Source: an uncultured Sphaerochaeta sp. (GTDB lineage: Bacteria; Spirochaetota; Spirochaetia; Sphaerochaetales; Sphaerochaetaceae). Taken from it: DNA of 64,000 nt. Location of the stretch: assembly GCF_963676285.1 (NCBI RefSeq), contig NZ_OY781063.1, positions 558,001-622,000 on the forward strand. Reading direction: 5' to 3'. A program made the position numbers and the translations under genes. The notes beneath the pieces are model-generated. The model worked only from the letters and a program-made list of their open reading frames with translations, did no database searches and was not told the DNA's origin. Within the stretch, counting starts at the first letter, position 1. Each line of letters opens with the position of its first letter. Below, one piece after another: positions 1 to 7,001 of the stretch.

Positions 1-198
1 ATCAAGCGCAGCGGAAAACCCTTCAGAATCCTCGAGGAGGAACTTGCTCCCGAAGACTATGGTATTGGATTCCGCAAGGGTGAGCAGAAGCTTGCAGACG
101 CAGTATGGCAGCAGCTTGAGGCTATGGCCGCAGACGGTACGCTTGCAAAAATCTCCACCGATTGGTTCGGTAGTGATATTACTGTTGTAGCAAAATAA
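1..198 (+). CDS. Amino-acid ABC transporter substrate-binding protein, C-terminal end (partial)
   Basis: The reading frame is open from base 1 and ends at TAA 196-198, so only the last 65 residues are present. The tail has the pattern of the polar amino-acid binding protein family (SBP_bac_3): a YGIGFRKGE motif followed by a helix and a closing 'G-T-L-A-K-I-S-T-D-W-F-G' stretch, which in this family ends the second lobe. It would bind an amino acid in the periplasm and deliver it to the permease and ATPase encoded directly downstream. The ligand cannot be read from this fragment. The family assignment is firm because of the two partner genes; the start and signal peptide lie outside the window. 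Confidence 0.85.
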   Translation: MKRSGKPFRILEEELAPEDYGIGFRKGEQKLADAVWQQLEAMAADGTLAKISTDWFGSDITVVAK

Positions 199-214
199 CG
201 AAACCGTTATGATT

Positions 215-246
215 ACGGGGAGCCCAGCTCCCCGTTTTCTTTTTTT
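215..246 (+). terminator. Intercistronic intrinsic terminator/attenuator
   Basis: A 9-bp G+C-rich stem (215-223 with 227-235, 3-nt loop) is followed by a T-rich run to 246. It sits between the binding-protein gene and the permease gene. Placed here it should reduce read-through, so the binding protein is made in excess of the membrane parts, a common arrangement in ABC importers. Confidence 0.8.
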
Positions 247-272
247 CAACACCTTATCTCTAGGAGACACCG

Positions 273-908
273 ATGGGAAACCTCTTAATGCAGATGCTGG
301 TTGCCACGATGACCAGTTTGAAGATATTCGGCCTTACCCTGCTATTCTCCCTCCCCCTGGGTATGTTGGTTGCAAAAGGCAGGATGTCGAAAAACCCAAT
401 CATTTCCAACGTGGTAAATGTGTACATCATGATCATGAGGGGAACTCCCTTGATCCTCCAGCTCTTGTTTGTCTACTTTGCACCCTACTACATCTTCGGC
501 TCCTCTTATGACCGTTTCACTGCTGTTATTGTAGGCTATACCATCAACTATGCAGCGTATTTTGCCGAGATCTACCGTGGTGGAATCCAATCGATACCCG
601 TCGGGCAGTATGAGGCATCCTTGGTTCTTGGTTTCTCGAAGGCACACACATTCACCCATGTGATTGCCCCTCAGGTGGTCAAACGCATTATCCCTGCAAT
701 GGGAAACGAGGTAATCACCCTGGTTAAAGATACTGCACTTGCCCAGACTATCGGGGTTGCAGAACTGTTCAGGGTTGCCCAGAACGCCTCAGCTAGGGAG
801 TTCTCGACCATGCCCATCTTCATTGCCGGAGTGTTTTACTTCTTGATGAATGCGGTAGTCTCCCGTTCATTCGACCTGCTTGAGAGAAAGCTCAACTACT
901 ACCGCTAG
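273..908 (+). CDS. Amino-acid ABC transporter permease (HisM/GlnP family)
   Basis: This 211-residue membrane protein has about five transmembrane segments and the family's EAA loop (residues about 108-120, QYEASLVLGFS), which docks on the ATPase. The length matches the HisMQ/GlnP permeases, which usually work as homo- or heterodimers. An AGGAGA ribosome site lies just before the ATG. The gene lies between a binding-protein gene and an ATPase gene (9-bp gap downstream), so it is part of one polar amino-acid importer. Sequence alone does not tell the substrate; glutamine, cystine and other polar amino acids are all possible. Confidence 0.92.
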   Translation: MGNLLMQMLVATMTSLKIFGLTLLFSLPLGMLVAKGRMSKNPIISNVVNVYIMIMRGTPLILQLLFVYFAPYYIFGSSYDRFTAVIVGYTINYAAYFAEIYRGGIQSIPVGQYEASLVLGFSKAHTFTHVIAPQVVKRIIPAMGNEVITLVKDTALAQTIGVAELFRVAQNASAREFSTMPIFIAGVFYFLMNAVVSRSFDLLERKLNYYR

Positions 909-917
909 GAGAGGAAG

Positions 918-1676
918 ATGGAAATCATAACCGTAGAAAACCTACAGAAATCATTCGATGGACTTGGGGTACTCAAGGGAATCTCATTCACCCTGAACGA
1001 GGGTGAGGTCCTTTCCATCATTGGGCCTTCTGGTAGCGGGAAGAGCACCCTGCTGCGTTGCCTTACGCAACTTGAACCCGTTGACGGGGGAACCATCAAT
1101 GTATGTGGACAGACCATGGTCTCATCAAGCAAGGAAGGTATTGTTACTTACTCTGACAAGCAAACGCTTCGCTCGGTGAGACTCAATCTTGGTCTCGTGT
1201 TCCAAAACTTCAACCTCTTCCCCCATATGAGTGTGATGAGAAACATTACAGAGCCCCAGATGCATGTGCTCAAGCGCAGCAAAAAGGAAGCAGAAGAGGT
1301 AGGGAGAGAGCTCTTGAGGAAAATGGGATTGGAAGAGAAGGAGAAGGCTTACCCCAACCAACTCTCCGGTGGACAGCAACAGCGGGTATCCATCGCTCGT
1401 GCGTTGGCACTTAACCCCACCGTTCTATGTTTTGATGAACCCACCAGTGCACTCGATCCTGAACTGACCGGGGAAATTCTCCGTGTTATCAAAGATCTGG
1501 CAAAGGAAAAGATGACCATGATTGTGGTAACCCATGAGATGGCCTTTGCAAGGGATATCTCCGACCGTATCATCTTCATGGATGATGGTCTTATTGTTGA
1601 AGAAGGTAACCCTGAAGAGTTGTTCAATAATCCGAAGAACCCGAGGACACAGAAGTTCCTCAACCGCTACGAGTAA
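918..1676 (+). CDS. Amino-acid ABC transporter ATP-binding protein (GlnQ/HisP family)
   Basis: All ABC ATPase motifs are visible in the 252 residues: Walker [10 protein letters not shown] near residue 37, signature LSGGQQQRV, Walker B VLCFDEP and the switch histidine in VVTHEM. Compared with E. coli GlnQ there is a short insertion between Walker A and the Q-loop (around residues 65-85). It energises the permease encoded 9 bp upstream. Its last codons ([10 protein letters not shown]) lie inside a 38-bp direct repeat whose second copy is at 4324-4361, so the gene's 3' end is the apparent target of an insertion that left the coding sequence complete. Confidence 0.93.
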   Translation: MEIITVENLQKSFDGLGVLKGISFTLNEGEVLSIIGPSGSGKSTLLRCLTQLEPVDGGTINVCGQTMVSSSKEGIVTYSDKQTLRSVRLNLGLVFQNFNLFPHMSVMRNITEPQMHVLKRSKKEAEEVGRELLRKMGLEEKEKAYPNQLSGGQQQRVSIARALALNPTVLCFDEPTSALDPELTGEILRVIKDLAKEKMTMIVVTHEMAFARDISDRIIFMDDGLIVEEGNPEELFNNPKNPRTQKFLNRYE

Positions 1677-1681
1677 AGCAG
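1644..1681 (+). repeat. Left copy of a 38-bp perfect direct repeat
   Basis: Bases 1644-1681 are identical to 4324-4361, exactly 2,680 bp apart; identity stops at 1643/4323 and at 1682/4362. This copy holds the last 10 codons and stop of the ABC ATPase gene. Direct repeats made from a gene's 3' end are typical of att sites left by site-specific integration, but a recombination-made duplication cannot be ruled out. Confidence 0.9.
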
Positions 1682-1824
1682 AGGAGAATTGAGGAGAGTT
1701 CATTATCCTTCTATAGATTCTGTCATAGGTGAACTTCAAACCTGCTGGTGTCCCTGCCACCATACAATCAATGTTTCGGAAAAACAGTTGGAACACGATT
1801 CAGCCTTTTCGACCAATTGGATAG

Positions 1825-1833
1825 TGTTATAAT
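1825..1833 (+). promoter_or_regulatory. Possible extended -10 promoter facing the 3' end of the AlbA_2 gene
   Basis: TGTTATAAT at 1825-1833 is an exact extended -10 element (TG-N-TATAAT). No good -35 box is seen 16-18 bp upstream, and no gene follows on this strand, so transcription would run antisense into the AlbA_2 gene. It could also be chance in A+T-rich DNA. Confidence 0.25.
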
Positions 1834-1864
1834 CATGAGCTAAAATCTAGGAAAATTCTGGTAA

Positions 1865-3412
1865 CTAACGCTTTCTTATAATCGTGTCGTTCTTATTAGA
1901 GTTTGCCAGTATCTGCTTGCCAACTGAACTGATCCGGTACTTTTGATTGCTGCTTGTGGTTTTTTCAGGAATAGTCATTTCTATAACTCTGCTCTCAAGA
2001 GCTGGCTGTATATAGGATTTTCGGAAATGTTCTGCATCCCGTAATCCAATGGAATCCTGTAAATCCTTTCGGCTCATTTCACCCCTGATATGATTCAATA
2101 CCTTCATGACTTCCGGGGTGACTTCCGGGGTGACTTCCGGGGTGACTTCCGGGGTGACTTCCGGGGTGACTTCCGGGGTGACTTCCGGGGTGACTTCCGG
2201 GGTGACTTCCGGGGTGACTTCCGGGGTGACTTCCGGGGTGACTTCCGGGGTAGAAAAAGTCACTGTAACTCCCAGATTCGGATCTGACTTCCAAAACGGA
2301 GATGGTAATCCATTTTCAAGACATTTTTGCACCATGAGCACACTACCGCGACCAGCTTTTTCCATAAGCCCCCGAAGATACAATACATGGGCTATATCAG
2401 GATTGCGAAGAATTGAGATTTGGCCTTTTAATAGGCTCTGTTCGGTTACCCCCTCCGGGAACGCACCTGAGTTCCATATCTCCAACCGATGAGGATACAC
2501 ATGAATGCTGACACCTCCGGACGCTGTGCTATAGTCACGATGAGCTAAAGCATTGATTAAGGCTTCGCGCACCGCTTCCTCAGGATATATAGGGGAATCA
2601 AGGCGTTTAGGACTACTTTTAATAAATTTGGAAATGCTCGAAGTATTACGAATGATGAATGCATAGGCATCCTCGAAGATACGATGCAACGGACCTTCGA
2701 AGGATTTCATGTCAATAAATTTATCGCCAGCTTTATCTGAACTGTAGCGCATAGCCCTGATTCGAGTTTGGGGTAATCGGATAGCAGGATTTGTGGTAAA
2801 AAGCACATCGCCACCGTTTGTCAATCGTCCGTAACGAGCAACCGAGAGATCTTCCAAAATCATGAATAGATTTTTTTCATCCCGAAACAATACCCTACGC
2901 ATACTTACAACTGCTGACACAGTCGCTTTTACTTCTTGTTCATCAATGTGTTCCTCTATGTCTGCAATGGAAAAACGACGCTCCCAACGTTCAGGTTCAA
3001 TCTGATGACGCATCACGATATCTCGAATGGTTTTGTTATTTGCTATTTGGGTGAGCTCACCTGTACGGATATAAATGACATTTTTAAAGGCATACGGAAC
3101 ATCGCTCCCTGCTGGAACTTCAATCGATATCACCAGCTTCTTATCCAATTCCTCAACTTGAACAGCAACGAAAGCCTTTGGAGAGATATGTTCAATCAAA
3201 AACCGCTCGAGCTTGTCTATTGCGTCATAAGAATCATCAATCCCAAATATTTTGCCGCTCTCGTTCACTCCACAAATCAAATACCCCCCAGAGCTATTGA
3301 GGAATCCGCAAACAGCTTTTCCCAACTCATCAAGATTACGTATGGAGGACTTGAATTCAACCCGTTGGCTTTCTCCTAGAAATAGTAGTTCCTTAATCTG
3401 TTCCAGAGTCAT
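1865..3412 (-). CDS. AlbA_2 (Schlafen-type) protein with GHKL-like ATPase module and PEVT tandem repeats
   Basis: The 515-residue protein begins with an AlbA_2/Schlafen-AAA_4 module (residues about 10-130): RVEFKSS, then NSSGGYLICGVNESG. A HATPase_c_4/RecG-related module follows (about 280-380) with the box EALINALAHRDYS and GRGS. Twelve PEVT tetrapeptides (about 388-436) join it to a C-terminal winged-helix-like region with an SRKDLQDSIGLRD motif. This is the COG2865 architecture, usually annotated as a transcriptional regulator or ATP-binding protein; related AlbA_2 domains bind, and in Schlafens cleave, RNA. Its ATG overlaps the stop of the DUF4062 gene by 4 bp, so the two are translationally coupled. 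Any role in defence is inference from its setting in an insert; regulation of the cassette is equally possible. Confidence 0.85.
   Translation of the reverse strand: MTLEQIKELLFLGESQRVEFKSSIRNLDELGKAVCGFLNSSGGYLICGVNESGKIFGIDDSYDAIDKLERFLIEHISPKAFVAVQVEELDKKLVISIEVPAGSDVPYAFKNVIYIRTGELTQIANNKTIRDIVMRHQIEPERWERRFSIADIEEHIDEQEVKATVSAVVSMRRVLFRDEKNLFMILEDLSVARYGRLTNGGDVLFTTNPAIRLPQTRIRAMRYSSDKAGDKFIDMKSFEGPLHRIFEDAYAFIIRNTSSISKFIKSSPKRLDSPIYPEEAVREALINALAHRDYSTASGGVSIHVYPHRLEIWNSGAFPEGVTEQSLLKGQISILRNPDIAHVLYLRGLMEKAGRGSVLMVQKCLENGLPSPFWKSDPNLGVTVTFSTPEVTPEVTPEVTPEVTPEVTPEVTPEVTPEVTPEVTPEVTPEVTPEVMKVLNHIRGEMSRKDLQDSIGLRDAEHFRKSYIQPALESRVIEMTIPEKTTSSNQKYRISSVGKQILANSNKNDTIIRKR
2107..2250 (-). repeat. 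Twelve perfect 12-bp tandem repeats (coding, PEVT)
   Basis: The 12-bp unit read on the plus strand as TGACTTCCGGGG occurs 12 times with no mismatch (144 bp). On the coding strand it gives Pro-Glu-Val-Thr. Unit length is a multiple of three, so gain or loss of copies changes linker length without a frameshift. Perfect identity at DNA level points to recent slippage or expansion. There are no spacers, so it is not a CRISPR array. Confidence 0.97.
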
Positions 3413-4062
3413 GAATCCCCTCCATTTTCCTGAAACGGCTCTCCGTCTTGAAAGTTTTCCTTGATGAATTCCTCAACCTCCTGATAGCGGAAGAACTGTG
3501 AACTTATAAAAATTGATCCATCATTGTTGGAGTGGTATTTCTGCACCCAGTTACCTTTTCGTTCATCCAAAGGAACGGTCTCAGGTGATTCATAATCAAT
3601 AGTAGCATCTTCGTATAGATCAATGATTCGTAGATCAGTAAAGATCTGGTTCTTCTTAAGGTTTAATCTAGCCCGCCCTGTCTTACCTTTGTAGCCTAGA
3701 TTATTAAGCAGTGAGCGGGCAAACACCACATTATCGTGAGCCAACAGCCATCTAGGTTTATTAAGTTCAATTGCTTTGAGTATCTCCTGATGTGTGATGG
3801 AGAGACTTGATGGATCATTGGGATTCTGACCACTTCCATAGTTGGGTGTTATGATTCCGAGAAATAAATCGCAATCCTTTACTGCTTGCAAACAGTTTTC
3901 AAAGGCAGTTCGATTAGAAAATACAGGTACGGTACCTTTATGAGACATCCAAACCTCGTAACCAAAGGAAGTTAAGAGCGTATATACGCGTTCGAGCAAT
4001 TCTTCTATTCCATATACAGTAGAAGACACCATTATCTTCAGCTTATCCCTTTCTTCCTTCAC
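3409..4062 (-). CDS. DUF4062 domain protein, first gene of the inserted pair
   Basis: The 217-residue protein has a DUF4062 domain at residues about 7-115: KIMVSSTVYG, then a helix, GYEVW, an acidic 'D-C-D-L-F-L-G-I-I' strand and NYGSG. DUF4062 has a TIR-like or flavodoxin-like fold and is common at the N terminus of STAND NTPases linked to immunity; here it stands without an NTPase domain. The start is GTG with a GAGG sequence 10 nt upstream; an internal ATG at residue 11 would cut into the domain's first strand. The last bases overlap the next gene's ATG (ATGA), so both proteins should be made together. The enzymatic activity is unknown; I see no proven catalytic residue. Confidence 0.8.
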   Translation of the reverse strand: MKEERDKLKIMVSSTVYGIEELLERVYTLLTSFGYEVWMSHKGTVPVFSNRTAFENCLQAVKDCDLFLGIITPNYGSGQNPNDPSSLSITHQEILKAIELNKPRWLLAHDNVVFARSLLNNLGYKGKTGRARLNLKKNQIFTDLRIIDLYEDATIDYESPETVPLDERKGNWVQKYHSNNDGSIFISSQFFRYQEVEEFIKENFQDGEPFQENGGDS

Positions 4063-4080
4063 CTATTGACTTCCTCATAC

Positions 4081-4105
4081 TGCTAATATTTATCAAAAAT
4101 TAGCA
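4081..4105. promoter_or_regulatory. Palindrome upstream of the DUF4062 gene (operator candidate)
   Basis: TGCTAAT at 4081-4087 and ATTAGCA at 4099-4105 form 7-bp perfect inverted arms around an 11-bp A+T-rich centre, 18 bp upstream of the GTG start. The position suits a repressor site for autoregulation, perhaps by the winged-helix end of the AlbA_2 protein. The rest of 4063-4323 is A+T-rich DNA in which I see no gene. Confidence 0.4.
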
Positions 4106-4323
4106 TCAATCACACACCATAACACAATTTCTACATCTGTCAGAATTGGATAGAAGGCTCCAGCCCATTCCTATCCTGCGAATCAGAAAATTGGGAAAAC
4201 CAATATATCCTAATTCCTAAGAGGACCCTTCTCTCCATATCCCTCACAATTTATAAGACTAGTCAATTGTACAACATTTTATCTTCCTATGCGATTTCTT
4301 TTGGATAACTGTCAACACCCCTT

Positions 4324-4361
4324 AGGACACAGAAGTTCCTCAACCGCTACGAGTAAAGCAG
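4324..4361 (+). repeat. Right copy of the 38-bp perfect direct repeat
   Basis: Identical to 1644-1681. On the minus strand it supplies the last codons and the TAG stop (4347-4349) of the D-aminoacylase gene; on the plus strand it is a remnant of the ABC ATPase tail. This explains why a short piece of transporter-gene sequence appears here. Confidence 0.9.
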
Positions 4362-5921
4362 CAGAGCCCCACTGGTACTATCATGGTAAGTACCTTCCTG
4401 ATAGGCCACCATACCATTGACCATCACCATCGATATGCCGTCTCCGGTAATCTCAGGGTGTTTGATATCATTATGTTCAGCAAGGTTCTGCCAATCGAGG
4501 AGCACCAAGTCCGCTTTATAGCCGGTTTTAATGAATCCCCTGTCGTTTAATCCTAATCGTTTTGCCGGATTGCCGGTCATTCTTGCAATCAGGGATTGGA
4601 GAGGTAGTACTGCTTCTTGTTTTCCATATCTATCAAGCAGGTGGAGCGTACTCTGATAGGACCGTGGATGACTCAGAGCACCGGCATAGAGGGCATCCGT
4701 ACCAAAACACATGAGAGGATGAGAGAGGATTTTCTTGAGAGACTCCTCACTTTGGGTAACATCCATCATCAGTGCAGTTCCCTTTGCTTCCTGGAGAATG
4801 TCAAAGAAAACTTCGTACGGGTCACTACCCTGCTCTCGGGCTATCTCACTTAAACTCATCATCTCATACTGTCTATTACCTTCCAGACTTTGGATACTTA
4901 CCTGATCCCATCCGCAAAGTTCAGCGATGGAGTCCCAACCCTTTGGATATTCCATCTCACTCCGTATTTTCATCCGGGCTGAAGCATCCTTTAGGAGGGA
5001 CTGCAGCTCCTCGCGGGGCAAGCGTAGATAGGAAGGAGGGAGAAGACTGAACAGGCTGGTTGAACCAAAGTGGTAGGGATACTGGTCAAACTGCACATCC
5101 AGACCTCTCTCCCTGGCATGGTCGATCATGAAGAGCACCTCATCCACAAGGTGCTGGTTCTTCCTCCCAATCACCTTAAGGTGGCTGATCTCCAGCCTCA
5201 CTCCTGTACGCTCAGCGAGAGAAAGCACTTCCTTGAGAGAATCAAGAATATCACTTCCTTCGCAACGCATATGTACTGCAAAAAGCCTCTTGTATTCTGC
5301 AACTACCTTTAGGAGAGCAAGCAACTCCTTCTCTTCAGCAAATATACAAGGCGCATAGTACAAGCCTGTGGACATACCCAGGCAGCCTGCTTCCAGGCTC
5401 TCCCTAAGAAAGGTGGACATCTTGGAAATTTCAGAATCTGTTGCACTCCTGTTAACATTTCCTTCCATACTCGCCCTTCTCAGCGTACTGTGGGCCTGCA
5501 GGAATGCCATATTGGTTCCACTTCTCCAATGCTGCGTATAGGCTGAGAAAGATTTCCAACCGGCCTCTGGATATGCTCCCAGGACATCCCCACAGAGTTC
5601 TCTCAGAAAGGTGCTTCCCCTCTGGCAGGGGAATACCCCGATACCGCAGTTTCCGGCAACCTCAGTGGTAATCCCCTGTCCGATCTTGGGTTGCATTGGA
5701 GGATTCCTCAGTACTTCAAGATCACTATGTCCATGCATATCGATGAATCCGGGACAGAGGACCTTGTCAGTACAATCAATTACCGTGTATCCCTCCCTTA
5801 CCTGGGAGTGAGGGGGAAGGATTGCCTGAATCATATCTGATTCAACAAGAAGATCGCCCCAAAAAGGGGCGGAATCGGATCCATCAATGATTTCAGCATT
5901 CCTTAGGTGATAGCGATTCAT
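4347..5921 (-). CDS. N-acyl-D-amino-acid deacylase (D-aminoacylase family amidohydrolase)
   Basis: This 524-residue cytoplasmic metal-dependent amidohydrolase should release D-amino acids from N-acyl-D-amino acids. The metal ligands are visible: DMHGHSD near residue 65, EISHLKV mid-protein, and GTDALYAG with the late aspartate. A small beta-sandwich brackets the TIM barrel, as in the D-aminoacylase/dihydroorotase-like group. I chose ATG at 5921: it has GGGAG 6 nt upstream and overlaps the previous gene's TGA by 4 bp (ATGA); a start 24 bp further upstream has no such support. Its 3' end lies inside the right 38-bp repeat. It is probably co-transcribed with the Fic-like gene upstream. Confidence 0.85.
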   Translation of the reverse strand: MNRYHLRNAEIIDGSDSAPFWGDLLVESDMIQAILPPHSQVREGYTVIDCTDKVLCPGFIDMHGHSDLEVLRNPPMQPKIGQGITTEVAGNCGIGVFPCQRGSTFLRELCGDVLGAYPEAGWKSFSAYTQHWRSGTNMAFLQAHSTLRRASMEGNVNRSATDSEISKMSTFLRESLEAGCLGMSTGLYYAPCIFAEEKELLALLKVVAEYKRLFAVHMRCEGSDILDSLKEVLSLAERTGVRLEISHLKVIGRKNQHLVDEVLFMIDHARERGLDVQFDQYPYHFGSTSLFSLLPPSYLRLPREELQSLLKDASARMKIRSEMEYPKGWDSIAELCGWDQVSIQSLEGNRQYEMMSLSEIAREQGSDPYEVFFDILQEAKGTALMMDVTQSEESLKKILSHPLMCFGTDALYAGALSHPRSYQSTLHLLDRYGKQEAVLPLQSLIARMTGNPAKRLGLNDRGFIKTGYKADLVLLDWQNLAEHNDIKHPEITGDGISMVMVNGMVAYQEGTYHDSTSGALLLYS

Positions 5922-6838
5922 GCTTCTCCCTGCAAACTCTTGCACTCGCGTAATACCACCTGCTCTATCATCCTGAGCACATTCTGGTAGTTGCCCCTGC
6001 TCCTGGTAAGGATCATGGCAGCCTTGAACTCATCTTCATGCTCCTCTTCCACCAAAGCCGGGGGGAATCCACCATTAAGCAACTCCTGTGCAAAAGCAAG
6101 GGAAGCAAGCAACCCATCATACATACCAAAGGGCTTTATCCTGATCAATTCCCCATAGAGGAAGATTGCCCTAACCACAGGATGGAGCTCAGTCCAATCC
6201 CGATCCCACTGCACAAACAGTGTTTCCATCTGCTGGAGGACCGTTACACTCCTGTTCTGGTCGATGACACTCTCGGTGCGATAAGTAACCTCCCCTTCAC
6301 TGTCCAATCCTTGTATCAACATCTGGTAGAGCTGTAATAGGCGCTGCTCACTCATCTGCGGTCGACTCTTCCCTTTTACCGGACCAAGCCCATACTGATG
6401 GAGCATCCTCATCATGATGGTTCTCATGTTCAATGCAAGCACCTGGGTATCGAATTGCAGGGAGGGAACAAAGCACTGGCTGAAGAGTACGGCTAGGTCT
6501 TGTGGATCCAGCTCAAGATCTTCTGCAGCAAAGGAGGCGAGCACGAAGCGCGTCACCAGATGTTTATAGGAGCGCAAGAATTGGTCTCTATCATCTTGTG
6601 ATTGCAGTGCCAAACGTGCCTGTTCAAGTTTGGAAAAGTCCATCATACCGATGCGCAGATCGAGGTTCTTCATATGCCTCAGCTGTCTTCCATCCCCAGG
6701 CTTGGGGGCATCACTGGGAATATTCCAGGCCCAGGAGGAACGGAGTACTCCGTCCACCCTTCCCTCTGCACAGAGGATTCTCACACGTCTCTCACTGATT
6801 CCCCACTTCTTCGCGGCTTCCTTGGCACTGATATACAT
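5918..6838 (-). CDS. Helix-turn-helix protein with degenerate Fic domain
   Basis: The 306-residue protein starts with a helix-turn-helix of the excisionase/MerR type (YISAKEAAKKWGISERRVR). The C-terminal 110 residues follow the Fic fold: LHPVVRAIFLYGELIRIKPF, then FAQELLNGGFPP. The Fic catalytic motif HPFxDGNGR reads as KPFGMYDGLLAS, so the histidine is lysine and the Asn-Gly-Arg part is lost; AMP transfer is therefore unlikely. It may be a regulator that kept the fold as a scaffold. The start at 6838 has GGGAGAA just upstream; an in-frame ATG 21 bp earlier lacks one. It overlaps the D-aminoacylase gene by 4 bp and has its own promoter at 6876-6904. Confidence 0.75.
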   Translation of the reverse strand: MYISAKEAAKKWGISERRVRILCAEGRVDGVLRSSWAWNIPSDAPKPGDGRQLRHMKNLDLRIGMMDFSKLEQARLALQSQDDRDQFLRSYKHLVTRFVLASFAAEDLELDPQDLAVLFSQCFVPSLQFDTQVLALNMRTIMMRMLHQYGLGPVKGKSRPQMSEQRLLQLYQMLIQGLDSEGEVTYRTESVIDQNRSVTVLQQMETLFVQWDRDWTELHPVVRAIFLYGELIRIKPFGMYDGLLASLAFAQELLNGGFPPALVEEEHEDEFKAAMILTRSRGNYQNVLRMIEQVVLRECKSLQGEA

Positions 6839-6875
6839 AGTTTCTCCCTTTCTATCCAATCCTTCCTACATAGGT

Positions 6876-6904
6876 TTATTACCACGAAATTGTGCTCTGT
6901 GCAA
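6876..6904 (-). promoter_or_regulatory. Promoter of the Fic-like/D-aminoacylase operon
   Basis: Reading the minus strand, TTGCAC (6904-6899) and TAATAA (6881-6876) are 17 bp apart. The -10 box is 37 bp before the ATG at 6838. It overlaps the divergent promoter at 6890-6917, so the two transcripts may compete for polymerase. Confidence 0.5.
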
Positions 6905-6917
6905 GGCTTCCTATACT
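6890..6917 (+). promoter_or_regulatory. Promoter of the FAD enzyme gene
   Basis: TTGTGC (6890-6895) and TATACT (6912-6917) are 16 bp apart. Transcription would start near 6924, giving a leader of about 78 nt before the ATG at 7002. No folded regulatory RNA is recognised in that leader. Confidence 0.5.
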
Positions 6918-7001
6918 CAGAAGGGCTTGAGCAAAGCAGAAAGAATGGGGATAATTGGTTGGAAAGGGGAACCTTTCCTATCACAACTGGGAGGGTACTC
7001 C

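Larger units (their letters stand above)
1644..4361. mobile_element. Putative integrated cassette flanked by 38-bp direct repeats
   Basis: The segment between the two 38-bp repeats holds two minus-strand genes (a DUF4062 protein and an AlbA_2/GHKL-like protein), 188 bp of noncoding DNA on the left and about 260 bp on the right. The noncoding flanks and genes read as more A+T-rich than the neighbouring transporter and hydrolase genes. Joining the two repeats restores a simple convergent pair of genes, ABC ATPase and D-aminoacylase, overlapping tail to tail. No integrase, transposase or terminal inverted repeat of useful length was seen, so the element would have to be moved by an enzyme encoded elsewhere. 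The mechanism is inference; the repeat and its content are seen directly. Confidence 0.6.

Noticed and set aside
2107..2250. CRISPR-like array
   Set aside because: The repeats are tandem with no spacers and lie inside a coding frame; no cas gene is present.
2079..2492. Open frames through the 12-bp repeats on both strands (GSHP-type and TSGV-type repeats)
   Set aside because: Any frame of a repeat without stops stays open. Only the AlbA_2 frame has domains outside the repeat.
1682..4323. Integrase or transposase within the repeat-bounded insert
   Set aside because: Neither gene has a tyrosine or serine recombinase or DDE motif, and no long terminal inverted repeats were found.
6630..7001. 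N-terminal extension of the FAD enzyme to an earlier start
   Set aside because: It would read back through the divergent Fic-like gene and both promoters, and the dinucleotide-binding motif should lie at the N terminus.
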